Source of the DNA: Dromiciops gliroides
Taxonomy: Eukaryota > Chordata > Mammalia > Microbiotheria > Microbiotheriidae
Length of the DNA: 64,000 bases
Assembly: GCF_019393635.1 (NCBI RefSeq)
Contig: NC_057864.1
Coordinates: 477,294,617-477,358,616, forward strand
Reading direction: 5' to 3'
Position numbers and translations under genes: made by a program
Notes under the pieces: model-generated
Databases searched by the model: none
The model's input: only the letters and a program-made list of their open reading frames with translations
Told to the model about the DNA's origin: nothing
Shown here: in pieces, positions 22,101 to 31,061 of the stretch
Layout: each line of letters begins with the position of its first letter
Numbering within the stretch: position 1 is the stretch's first letter

Positions 22101-25100
22101 CTTGTCCTCGGCCCAGCCCAAAGGGCAAAACACCCTGGCCAGCCTGGGACACACAGAGCTGGCTCCAGGTTTCTCAAAGTACTGGCCACTGCTTAGGCCT
22201 CTGTTCCACGCCAGGAATCCCCATTTTATAGATGAGCAAACAGCCAGAGGTCAGGCTTCCTTGCCTTGTCTCAGGGGTCAGGTGGAGCCCAGTCCAGACT
22301 AGACTGAGTCTGGCTGGCTTCCTTGCAGTAGTCTCTGGGCTAGGCCAGGCCAGGTGAGGCCAGCTCAGGAGACAGAGGCGCCTGGCCTAACCTCTCTCTC
22401 CCAAGGGCTGGCAGCTGCTCCGTTCCATCACTCTCCCCATGCACCCACGGACCAGGGACAGCAGTGGGGCTGGGCTGGTGACACCCAGCCCCACAGTCAC
22501 ATACTTCTTCAGGGTCAAGACCAGCTCCTTGAGTTTCTTCTTCTGCCGAGCAATGGAGGTGGAGCAGTTTCTCTGCAGCTTGGTCAGCTCCTCAAGCTGC
22601 AGGCGGTACTCCCGGTGGGTATCCTGGAGGCGAGGGAGAGACCAAAGCTCAGGCCGAGGGCCCCAATCACGGGGATGAGTTTGGGCACTCAGCGGGAGCC
22701 ATATAGGAAGGACCCTGGAGACCCTGCAGTCCCAGGGGGAGGAGCCAGGGAAGTGTGGACATCCGGCTCCCAGGGGTGGATTAAGGCAGCCCATACCCTT
22801 GGCCAACATCAGGCTAGGCTGCTTTGTCTGGGTGCCCCCAGGCTCTCCCCATGCTACCACCAGGAGGAGGCTGCTGGGCTGGGAGCAGAATGGCCAGCTT
22901 AGTCTGGACCCTGGGGATGCTCATCTTCCAGGAAATAGGCCCTGCACAGAGATGAGGCCAGGCCTGTCTGAGGCAGGCTCTACCTCCTTCCACTTAACTC
23001 TTGGGGCCCCTTGGTGGGGCACTAGGAATCAGGACAGAAAACATCTGGGCAAGCATGAGATGAGGAATCTCAGGGCAGGTATAAGGGGCATCTCCTTGAT
23101 CATCTCTTCCACATGGTGCCAAGACAGGAGGCCCCCAAGCCTCTGAATCTCAGGCCTGTGTCTGCTGGGTAGCATGAAACCAGTCCATTGGCCAAGCGGG
23201 CCACCTCCCCCAAAGAGGCGGCTCCACCTATTGCCTGGGCCCTGGCCCAGGGATCCCAAGGAAGTGCCATCCATGTGTCCCCCCTGCCACGTCTCTCCCA
23301 AGCCTTCCCAGGAACAGGGACGTCCCTGGATATTCTGCCCCAAAATGCCATCGGAAATATCTAATGACTTAAGGAGGGAGACGTAGGTGTTAGGCTTGGG
23401 CAGGGATCATGTCTTCCCTCAACCATCAGGGGTTCCCGACGGATGAAAATTAAGTCTCTTCCTTTAGTCTCCCCCCAATGCTAACGTAAGACTCTGGACC
23501 CAGCAGGCCCTTCATCTGCAATAGTGAGTAAGTGGGTGGCTACCCGATAGGCCACCTTCCTCCCCTCCCAGCATTCTTAGGTTACTGCTCCACCCCCACT
23601 CCCCCTACTTTTAGGGAATGGGAGAGTAGGAGCAGTAACTGACACAGGAAAACAAGCCTTCTGGCTCCCCTTCACGGGTGCCTGTCCTAATGGATTCAAG
23701 TTTGCCAACTTCAGTCCTTGAACTTCTTAGTGCATGTCCAAAGCGGAGCCCCAGTGCACCCTGGGCCCAGGTTGTATGTGACCTTCACCCAAGTGCCTGC
23801 GGAGGGGCCCTTTGCCCTTGGGGGTGGGACTCTCAGAAGAAATTCTCCGTTAATGGGATTGGTTAACAGTCAATGTGAAGAAATTCTCCAGGGTCCTGGC
23901 AGCAGTGGTGGGCCAGAGAAAACCAGGCACCCAGGCAGGGGAGCCTTCTTGTTTCTGGATAAAGCCACACCCAAATGCAAGCACATACATTGTGGTCAGG
24001 GGTCAGGACAGAAAGCTCCCTGGCAGGGAACATTAAGAGAGTGCCAGAGGAGAGGGGGGCCAAGCAAGGGTTCCAGGTGTGGCTGACTCAGTCCCAGCTC
24101 CTGCTGAATCTTGGCCAGGGCTGGCCTTGGCAGGTGGGCAGGAAGGCAGGAGACCCTCTGGCGGGTGGCCTGGCAACCCGGATTCATGCCCAGCTCAAAG
24201 CGCTTGCAAGGGCTCCAGCCTATGGGTCAAGGGGCATATTAGCGACACCTTCCTGGGATTTCCAGCCCAACTCCAGGGGTGGGTTAACTGGCCTATGGAC
24301 TGGTTGGCGTGATGCCCAGCCTCGGGTGCGGGGGGGGGGGGGGGGGGGGACACACAATAGGGCTGGTTTGCTCTGCAAAGCAGTTGGTGAGATGGGGCCA
24401 GAGGCTTGGCACACCCAAGAGTGTCAGATAGGAAGTTTCCAAGGAGGGCAAAGGAGATGGGGCGTTTGGGAAGGCTGACAAGGATAGCTTTAAATGATAG
24501 CTTTCTAAGCAAACATCCACAATCTGGAAACCTCTGTGGGAGCCCAGGAGAGGTTCAAGCTAGCCTCTGTGGGGAGGCCCTAAGGGACGAGGCCTTCCCG
24601 CTCGGTAGGGGACAATGGCCACGTGTGGAATGACCCCTGTCCGGCCTCCGTTTCCACCACCTCGCTTATAGATTACAGTCCTAGGCGTGCGTGCGTGGGT
24701 CCGTGTGCGTGACCCGAGACAAGGCACGGGAGGGTAGCCCTCGGCTTCTCTCTAGCCAGGACGAGGATTCTCGGACTTTAAACGCCAGGGAGGGCAGGGT
24801 GGGGGTGCAGTGGGGCCTCGTGAAGCCTGGACTCCCTGGCGAAGGGGAGGATGGAAAGAGGAAGTCAGACGACCTGGCTCAACTCTGTTACTCCCGGTGT
24901 GACCACGGGCAAGTCTCCTCCCCTCCCTGGCCTCAGTTTCCTCATATGTAAAAATGAGATGGTTACGCCATCGCCAGGCTCTAGGGCTTCGGAATGCCGG
25001 CTGCCCCCACACACCTGGGGTATTCTCAACCGGACAAGCCGGGGAATCGAACGGGGCGGCCGGACCTCAGCGGCCAGGAACCGCCGGAAGGGCAGCCGAC

Positions 25101-25390
25101 GCTGCCCTGCTCTCTCCCTCCAGCCCCCCAGGGTCCCCACCGCCTCCCTCCGCGCGGCTGCCAGCCCATTTCCCCGTGGGGCCAGCTGAGGCCCGCGAGC
25201 AGCTCTGGAGGGTCCCGACCCTCGGGATGGGCAGCCGGCGTTGGCCAATCGGGGCCCACACCTGGTCGGCTCGGCCAATGGGCTGCAGGGGCGGGCCCCG
25301 GCCGCTCACCTGGATGCTCTGGAAGTCCCGCTGCAGCTCCTCCCAGTCCCGCAGGCAGGTGCCCACCGAGGGGGCGGGGGGCCCCTCCAT
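19056..25390 (-). CDS. TMEM120A: Transmembrane protein 120A (TACAN), complete coding region
   Basis: Twelve exons on the minus strand with GT/AG borders and matching phases: 25390-25310, 22623-22505, 21991-21875, 21550-21491, 21079-20984, 20805-20716, 20373-20308, 19960-19899, 19752-19660, 19515-19451, 19320-19252, 19166-19056. They join to 1029 nt, 342 residues plus TGA (human 343). Residues 1-100 hold a coiled coil ([15 protein letters not shown]). Six hydrophobic helices follow, e.g. [18 protein letters not shown]. Residues 192-197 are WWVFHH, the part known to line the coenzyme A pocket of an ELOVL-like fold. The tail is basic (HRSKKD). Known: nuclear envelope/ER and plasma membrane protein linked to adipocyte differentiation, proposed as a mechanosensitive channel (disputed). 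The start fits the human N-terminus ([16 protein letters not shown]); its -3 base is T, a weak Kozak context. Confidence 0.97.
19252..19320 (-). CDS. TMEM120A: TMEM120A exon 11
   Basis: 69 nt, phase 0 at both ends, encoding [20 protein letters not shown] and EWQ. Confidence 0.95.
19451..19515 (-). CDS. TMEM120A: TMEM120A exon 10
   Basis: 65 nt encoding [20 protein letters not shown] and H, a membrane helix, donor GTGAGT. Confidence 0.95.
19660..19752 (-). CDS. TMEM120A: TMEM120A exon 9
   Basis: 93 nt encoding [20 protein letters not shown] and [10 protein letters not shown], nearly identical to human. Confidence 0.96.
19899..19960 (-). CDS. TMEM120A: TMEM120A exon 8
   Basis: 62 nt encoding [20 protein letters not shown]. 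It ends on the first base of a Ser codon (A|GC). Confidence 0.95.
20308..20373 (-). CDS. TMEM120A: TMEM120A exon 7, CoA-pocket motif
   Basis: 66 nt encoding [20 protein letters not shown]. Trp193 and the two His match pocket residues reported for TMEM120A with bound CoA. Confidence 0.96.
20580..20690 (+). repeat. Purine-rich tract in TMEM120A intron
   Basis: GGGAGGGAAGG and GAGGGGAGGG units on the plus strand, giving a polypyrimidine tract on the gene's own strand. Confidence 0.6.
20716..20805 (-). CDS. TMEM120A: TMEM120A exon 6
   Basis: 90 nt encoding [20 protein letters not shown] and ESILINNGS, the second helix and loop. Confidence 0.96.
20984..21079 (-). CDS. TMEM120A: TMEM120A exon 5, first membrane helix
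   Basis: 96 nt encoding [20 protein letters not shown] and [11 protein letters not shown], the first transmembrane helix. Confidence 0.96.
21491..21550 (-). CDS. TMEM120A: TMEM120A exon 4
   Basis: 60 nt encoding [19 protein letters not shown], with a split Gly at the start and a split Lys at the end. Confidence 0.95.
   Translation of the reverse strand, partial: ALPESGPRKRQRYTPQQAG
21875..21991 (-). CDS. TMEM120A: TMEM120A exon 3
   Basis: 117 nt encoding [20 protein letters not shown] and [18 protein letters not shown], the second part of the coiled coil and the conserved [13 protein letters not shown] hinge. Confidence 0.96.
22505..22623 (-). CDS. TMEM120A: TMEM120A exon 2, coiled coil
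   Basis: 119 nt encoding [20 protein letters not shown] and [19 protein letters not shown]. The donor is GTATGT, splitting a Lys codon. Intron 1 before it is about 2.7 kb. Confidence 0.96.
22624..25309 (-). other. TMEM120A intron 1
   Basis: 2.7 kb, GC-rich, without young SINEs or LINEs. A MIR-type remnant (GTGTGACCACGGGCAAGTC, CCTCAGTTTCCTCATATG) lies about 24880-24965, and a G20 run at 24330-24349. Confidence 0.6.
24330..24349 (+). repeat. Twenty-base G homopolymer
   Basis: An unbroken run of 20 G followed by ACACACA, in TMEM120A intron 1 (C-run on the transcribed RNA). Confidence 0.85.
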
Positions 25391-25690
25391 GAAGGCCCCG
25401 CCGCTCCCCGCGCCTGCCGAGCCCTGCGCCCCGCACCCTCTCCCCCAGCCGCCACTCCCGCTCCAGCCGCCGGCGCCGCCGCTGTCCCCGCCGTCCACTT
25501 CCGGGGTCCGCGCCGCCGCCGCCGGCCAATGGGAGGGGGCGGGGCCTCGAGCCCGCCGGGCCCCGCCCCCGATGCCTGGGCCAATCCGGGACCGGGACCT
25601 GGGAGGCGGGGCGCATTGCAGCCCCGCCCGCCTGTGGCTGAGGGTGCTGGGATTCGCGGCTTTCCGGCCAGGCCGGCCCAGCGGAGGAGG
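25000..25690 (-). promoter_or_regulatory. CpG island and likely TMEM120A promoter
   Basis: About 700 bases very rich in CpG around exon 1, unlike both flanks. CCAAT lies at 25526-25530 directly beside a GC box ending near 25546, with further CCAAT-type sites near 25244, 25272 and 25581 and CCCCGCCCCC near 25562. I see no TATA box. Known: CCAAT and GC boxes bind NF-Y and Sp factors and are common in housekeeping promoters. The transcription start cannot be placed from sequence. Confidence 0.75.
25310..25390 (-). CDS. TMEM120A: TMEM120A exon 1 with start codon
   Basis: 27 codons, [20 protein letters not shown] then RDFQSIQ, inside the CpG island, donor GTGAGC. The reading frame stays open upstream, so the start rests on homology. 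Confidence 0.95.
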
Positions 25691-25799
25691 AAACTGAGGC
25701 AGGTACCTTGGCTCGGACCGCCAGCCAATGTCTGAAGCGGGGCTCACACACAGTTTCATCCATTCTGCCCCAGCACATAGGCTGTATACAATAAATAAT

Positions 25800-26290
25800 T
25801 GCTGATTTGATTTGACTAAATTCCATTTTACAGGCTCTGAGAGATGAACTCTGTGTGACTCCATCAGCATCACAGCCAATAGGTTTTTGGAGCGGGGATT
25901 CGAGGTCAAGTCTTATAATTCTTTCTATGGCTTCCTATGCCTGGGGCAAACCAACATCGTGGGAGGTTTCTGCCTGCTCCTGGTCTTTGACTAACACAAT
26001 TCCCGACCTCTTCCTCCAACCTCAGTTCCGTCCCCCACCCCACCCCCATGAGTCACCACCTGCAGTTATCTGTTGAAAAATCAAATAGTGTAGTAGATAG
26101 TGCTGGGTCTGGGAAATGCAAAGAAATGGGGGTGGAGCTTGAATCTTAATCCTCAAGACTGAATTCTCTGGTATGGGATCTAAACCAGACGGAGCCAGAC
26201 TTCGCCAACAGCTCTTAGATTAGAGATTTAAAGACAATTCACTCATAGCTCACCACAGGCTTCCCGTATGGAGTAGAAAGGACTAATTAT
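25800..26290. other. Upstream flank of TMEM120A
   Basis: Base composition turns AT-rich here. A CORE-SINE remnant (TAGTAGATAGTGCTGGGTCT, 26080-26160) is the only thing I recognise. Confidence 0.4.
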
Positions 26291-26299
26291 ATCTCACTT

Positions 26300-26870
26300 C
26301 ATTAAAAGCAGTTGTTGTCATAATAGACTTAACTCTTCTTAGCAATACAATGGTCCAAGACAATTCCAAAGGACTCATGATGGAAAATGCTCTCCATATC
26401 CAGAAAAAAAGGAATCTGGATGCAGATTAAACCATACTGTCTCTACTTTTTTTATTTTTCCTTTTTGTTCTGATTCCTCTTTCACAACATAACTAATGCA
26501 GAAATATGTTTCATGTTATTGTACATATATAAGCTATGTCAGATTGCTTGCTGTCTTGGGGAGGGGGGAGGAAAGGGAGAGAGGGAGAAAAATCTGGAAC
26601 TAGAAATCTAAAAATCTTATTAAAACAAATGTTGGGGGCAGCTAGATGGCGCAGTGGTTAAAGCACCGGCCCTGGATTCAGGAGGACCTGAGTTCAAATC
26701 CGGCCTCAGACACTTAACACTTACTAGCTGTGTGACCCTGGGCAAGTCACTTAACCCTCATTGCCCCGCAAAAAAATAACAACAACAACAAAAAACAAAT
26801 GTTGAAAACGATCTCTACATGTAACTAGAAAATAATAAAAATACTTCTATGATTCAAAAATAAAAACAAA
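26300..26870 (+). mobile_element. LINE (L1-family) 3' end split by a SINE
   Basis: CAATACAATGGTCCAAGACA, CTCCATATCCAGAAAAAAAG, TTTCACAACATAACTAATG, CAGATTGCTTGCTGTCTTGG and GGAACTAGAAATC up to 26633. It resumes at about 26800 with GTTGAAAACGATCTCTACAT and an A-rich tail. The inserted SINE repeats AAAACAAATGTT at both sides. Confidence 0.75.
26634..26795 (+). mobile_element. MAR1/WSINE1-type SINE inside a LINE tail
   Basis: GGGGGCAGCTAGATGGCGCA, box B GAGTTCAAATCCGGCC, and a CAACAACAAC-rich tail, with duplicated target AAAACAAATGTT. Confidence 0.9.
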
Positions 26871-26884
26871 AACAAAAGCAGTTG

Positions 26885-27380
26885 TTTCTGTTGAGGCTGG
26901 TCACCAGATGGCAAAGTAATGAATCACAGAAACCTACAAAACTGAGGATCCCTGGAAAAGCAATGGTAGGCACAAGGCTACCATATACATCACAAATGCC
27001 AAGACTATTAAGGATGTCATCCAAGATACAAACAGAAGGAAAAAGATGGGCTGGTCAGGTTATGTGGTGAGAGTGAGTGATAACCAGTGGATCTCCTGAC
27101 TGGTCCATGGGTATCTTCCAAGTGGCCAAAAAAATGAAAAATAAAACTCAAGAGTCACATGGGTGGGGTGGGGATGTGTGGAACATGCCTAGCCAGAGCA
27201 GAATGAACTTCCAAATGGAGGTGATCTCAGATCCACTTTGAGTAAGGACCCCAAAACTCTGGCATTGTTCTTGTTCTCAAAATCAGAGGGCAGATGCCTA
27301 GAAGCGCTAGATTAGCTCAGGCAGCTTCATTTCACTGGTGAAACAGGGGTTGAAGGCCATCTTAGACTAAATGGCTAGGT
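26885..27380 (+). mobile_element. RTE-type (RTE/BovB-like) LINE fragment
   Basis: Translation near 27030-27095 reads RRKKMGWSGYVVRVSDNQW, matching the RRKxRWAGHVxRxxDNRW motif near the C-terminus of RTE-clade polyproteins. The frame is broken soon after, so it is a dead fragment. Start and end are approximate. Confidence 0.6.
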
Positions 27381-27424
27381 GACACTCAGAGCCTCAGCTC
27401 CCCACCCCACACTATAGGCCATTT

Positions 27425-27502
27425 CACACACACGTACACATACATATACAGACATACATACACAAATGCGCACACATGCAGTGTATGTGTGTGTGTGTGT
27501 GA
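27425..27502 (+). repeat. (CA)n/(TACA)n then (TG)n repeat
   Basis: CACACACGTACACATACAT and later GTGTGTGTGTGTG. Confidence 0.75.
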
Positions 27503-27504
27503 AA

Positions 27505-28175
27505 CCATATTATGAATACTTCTATTGATTAGTTCTTTCTCTGGAAGTAGATAGCATCTTCCTTCATAGGTCTTTGGTGGTAGATCTGAGTATTTATAAT
27601 ACTCACAACTTTACACTTATTCTTTGAACAATATTGCTGTTACTGTATAAATGTTCTCTTGGTTCTGCTCATTTTATTTTTCATTATTTCATGCAAGTCT
27701 TTCTATTTTTTCTAAAATCATTTCCTTTTTTCCCATCTTACAATATTGCTGTTATTTTGTATACAGTACATTTCACTTTGCATCAGCTCATGTAAGTCTT
27801 CCCAGGTTTTTCTGAAAGCATCCTGCTCATCATTTCTTATAGCACAATAGTATTTCATCATAATCTCATCCCACAATTTGTTCAGCCATTCCCTAATTGA
27901 TGCAGCCCATAGTTTCTTATAGCACAGTAGTATTCCATCACAATTATACATCTCAACTTGTTCAGCCATTCCCCAGTTATCAGTTCTTTGCCACCACAAA
28001 AAGAGCTGCTATAAATCTTTTAGAACATATAGATTCTATTCTGTTCCCTAATCACTTTGGGAAATAGACCCAGTAGTGGTATTGCTGGGTCAAAGGGTGC
28101 ACACAGTTTGATAACTCTTTGGGCATAATTCCAGATTGCTCTTCATAATGGTTGTATCAGTTCACAGTCTCACCA
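27505..28175 (-). mobile_element. LINE (L1-family) 3' end, inverted
   Basis: CAATATTGCTGTTATTTTG, TACATTTCACTTTGCATC, CAGGTTTTTCTGAAAGCATC, ATTTGTTCAGCCATTCCC, and TATTGCTGGGTCAAAGGG. Several words occur twice (CAATATTGCTGTTA; GTTCAGCCATTCCC), so the copy is partly duplicated. One stretch stays open on the minus strand (27999-27718). Confidence 0.7.
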
Positions 28176-28179
28176 ACAC

Positions 28180-30929
28180 ATCTGAAGCATCGGACAGACC
28201 AGTGCTACTAGTGCAAATATCTGAACCTCTACTCTGTTACCCTCATCATCCATTCACTCTGGAACACCTTGGTTCCTTGTTTCTCTCGTTGATGAGTCCT
28301 CACCAATGGCTCAGGTCATTCTTCATTCCTCTCCTGGTTTTGCTTTTAATTCGCCACCACCATGCCCCCACCTTTCAGCCTTCCCATTAGAATATAAATT
28401 CTTTGAGGGCAGGGATTATCATTTTGCTGGTACTTGTAGCCCTAGAGTTTAGCCTACTGCAGACCTCATGGTGCTTAACAAATGCTTGACTTGACTCTTC
28501 CTGCCCCATCCCCCATCCTTTTCCCTTTCTCTGAGGACAGACACACCCAAAGACCTTTGTGGGGACAGATGAATGCCACCAACATTCTCTATCTAAAGCA
28601 GGTTTCTTAAGCTGGGGGTCCATGAACTAAAAAAAAACAACTAATCACTATTTCAACATAATTGGTATCCTTTGTAATCCTGTGTATTTTATTTTACTCA
28701 TTTAGAAACATTATTCTGAGGCGGGGTCCACAGGCTTCAATAGACACACACCAAAGGGGTCTAAGACACACAAAAACATAAAGAATCACTGGTCTAAAGA
28801 TTAAAGGAATAGAAACCCTGCTGAGCACAAGCAACTCACACACTCTGGCTGCCCCCCACAGGGGAACATCCACTCTGACTTCTGGCCATCTTGCCTGATA
28901 CATCTAGAAGCTTGTCTTGGGGGCTTGGGCCTGCCCCAGGAGGAACTTAGAGCGCCACCCCCCCAAGGTCATAGTCTTCTCTGCATCTCTTTCCGGGTTT
29001 GATGCGGATGCAATCAAGAAGCGTAGAGGAATATGGTCCCCAAATGTGTCTGACTCCCTTATGAGGGATTTCTGTCCCTCATGCCTTGCCCCAACCTCAC
29101 TCTCTCCACTTCCACAGGCCCATCTCTCTTTGATATCTGAGATCTGGAAAGTGCAGAAAGGTCACAATTGTGGAGTAGCTGGTGGCTGCTTCAGCAAGGG
29201 ATTGGTTTGGGTTTGGTTTTGACATCTATGATTTCATTAGCATAGGGAAGTCCCAGTGGGTAAACTCTATGGATAAAACTCAATGACTGTCTGGGGGGCA
29301 CTGAAAGGTCATTGTGACTTGTCCAGGGTCACACAGTGTGGGCCAAAGGTAGGACCTGAACTCAGGTCTCCAAGACTGGCTCTCTACCCACTATGCTACA
29401 CTGTCTCTCAGATAAGGAGTTCAATGTCCTCAATTCCCTAGGTTTCCTTGTATTTCACATCATAAATGGTTCTCCTGAGAGGCAGATTTATTGGGGCAGA
29501 AAGAATGCTGGACATGCAGTCAGTCAGGAATGACCTGGCTTTGGCTCTTAGTCACTGGGTTTACCTTTCTAAGCCTCAGTTCCCCCATTTGTGAAAAAGG
29601 GGATAATAGTCTCTGTACTGATCTTCCCTGGACTTCTTTCAGAGGGTTTTGATCACGAGAAGAACATAAAATCCAACTCTCCCATTTCCTGATGAGGGCC
29701 TTGAAGCCCAGGGAGGGGAAGCGACTGTCAAGTAGCAGAAGCCTGGTTGGAATCCAGACCCTGCGCCCTTTCCATACTCAGCTGACGGCCAACTGAGCTC
29801 ACCAACCTCGGAGGAATCTGCCCCACAAAGGCGTCTCATCCCCAGGCTGCATTCTAAGTGAGACCTGGCACTTGACCAGGGTCCTAGGATGAAGTCTCTG
29901 TTGAGTTCTAATACCTCTAGAAATGTGGGAGTCGTTCTTTGAGAAGCACAGACCAGCAGAGATGAGTAAGAAGAAAGGTAACTGGGACTGGGAACAATGG
30001 ATAAGATGCAGACCCCTTCTTCTGGGCTAAACGAAGGCAGGGTTCTCCTTGGTCAGGGTTTAAGGGCCAGAAGGTGGTGCCTGCAGTGAGGAAGGATACC
30101 ATGTAATCCCACCCCACTTTTCAGGGCCTGGGGCCCTCTCACCCTATTTGGAATCTCACTGGGACCTGGGAGATCACTGAGGCTTTCAAAGCTGCTGGAG
30201 ACCCAGAAATAGTTGAATTTTGGTTGGGGATAGAGCACCCTTGGAAGAATATTTGTCTTTCCAGTTCCTCTACCCCAGGATTCCGCAGCACTCCTAAAAC
30301 GGTTGGGACAGCCCTGACGTGACAGGTCCGGCTTAGTCCAAACCACATCTCAGGAAGCTTCAGAGATCCATGGAACCTCTCTGATGCACAGGATTAGCTT
30401 TGTGTAGGCACCACTTCAGTGGAGAGGGGCTCAAGAGAAGCCACCTAACTGTTCTGGAGGAGTATAAATGACTTTGGCTTGGTCTGCAGTGAGGGGAGGA
30501 CACCTCTTCAGGCATGCTGGAGAGCTGTTTCCAGATGTGTTCCACTTGGACCAAGGATGTAAAGGCATGAAGGTAACAGTGCTTTGTCACATCATAAGAC
30601 TGGGAACTGGAAGAGACCTCAGAAATCACCTATTCCAGCCCCCTCATTTTACAAAGAAGAAATCTGATACCAAATGGAGAAGTGACTTGGCCGATTCCTC
30701 CTTCTTTTCCTCCCTTTAGCCCTTCCTTGTTTCTCCAATACCTCCAAGGGGACTGTCCTGAAGCCGTGACTGGAGGCCACAACTACTTGGGAATTCTGGA
30801 ATAAAAGGATGAGGAGGGGAACCACAAGAATCCCCTCCCTCCTTCCTGGCCCAGGCTGGTCAAAGAGTCGACCCCAGCTGAAGTGAAGAAATAGAAGGCT
30901 TTGTTTTTCTGGGAAGCTTTGGGGAAGGG
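28180..30929. other. Intergenic DNA and presumed STYXL1 3' UTR
   Basis: No coding exon seen. The part next to 30929 should be STYXL1 3' UTR; the clearest minus-strand AATAAA I find downstream is at 29487-29492, which would give an unusually long UTR, so the true end is uncertain. Old CORE-SINE remnants lie near 29285-29410, 29495-29640 and 30580-30700. Confidence 0.4.
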
Positions 30930-31061
30930 TCAGTAATGGGGATCTGAAATGTCGGTGACAGCGGCCCCATGGATCACCTTCTCCCATTCTACCAGCTGCT
31001 CCACAAAGCCTCTGTTGGGCCGAATGTTGTTTTTACAGTTCTGCACATGGGTCCAGGATCT
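30930..31061 (-). CDS. STYXL1: STYXL1 last coding exon with stop
   Basis: 132 nt encoding [40 protein letters not shown] and PHY then TGA. NIRPN...[10 protein letters not shown] is the typical closing helix of dual-specificity phosphatases. Confidence 0.94.
   Translation of the reverse strand, partial: RSWTHVQNCKNNIRPNRGFVEQLVEWEKVIHGAAVTDISDPHY

Noticed and set aside
22354-22902. 182-residue plus-strand open frame
   Set aside because: Antisense to TMEM120A exon 2 and its flanks.
25026-25826. 266-residue minus-strand open frame over the CpG island
   Set aside because: It overlaps TMEM120A exon 1 in another frame, is very Gly/Arg/Pro-rich, and looks like chance openness in GC-rich DNA.
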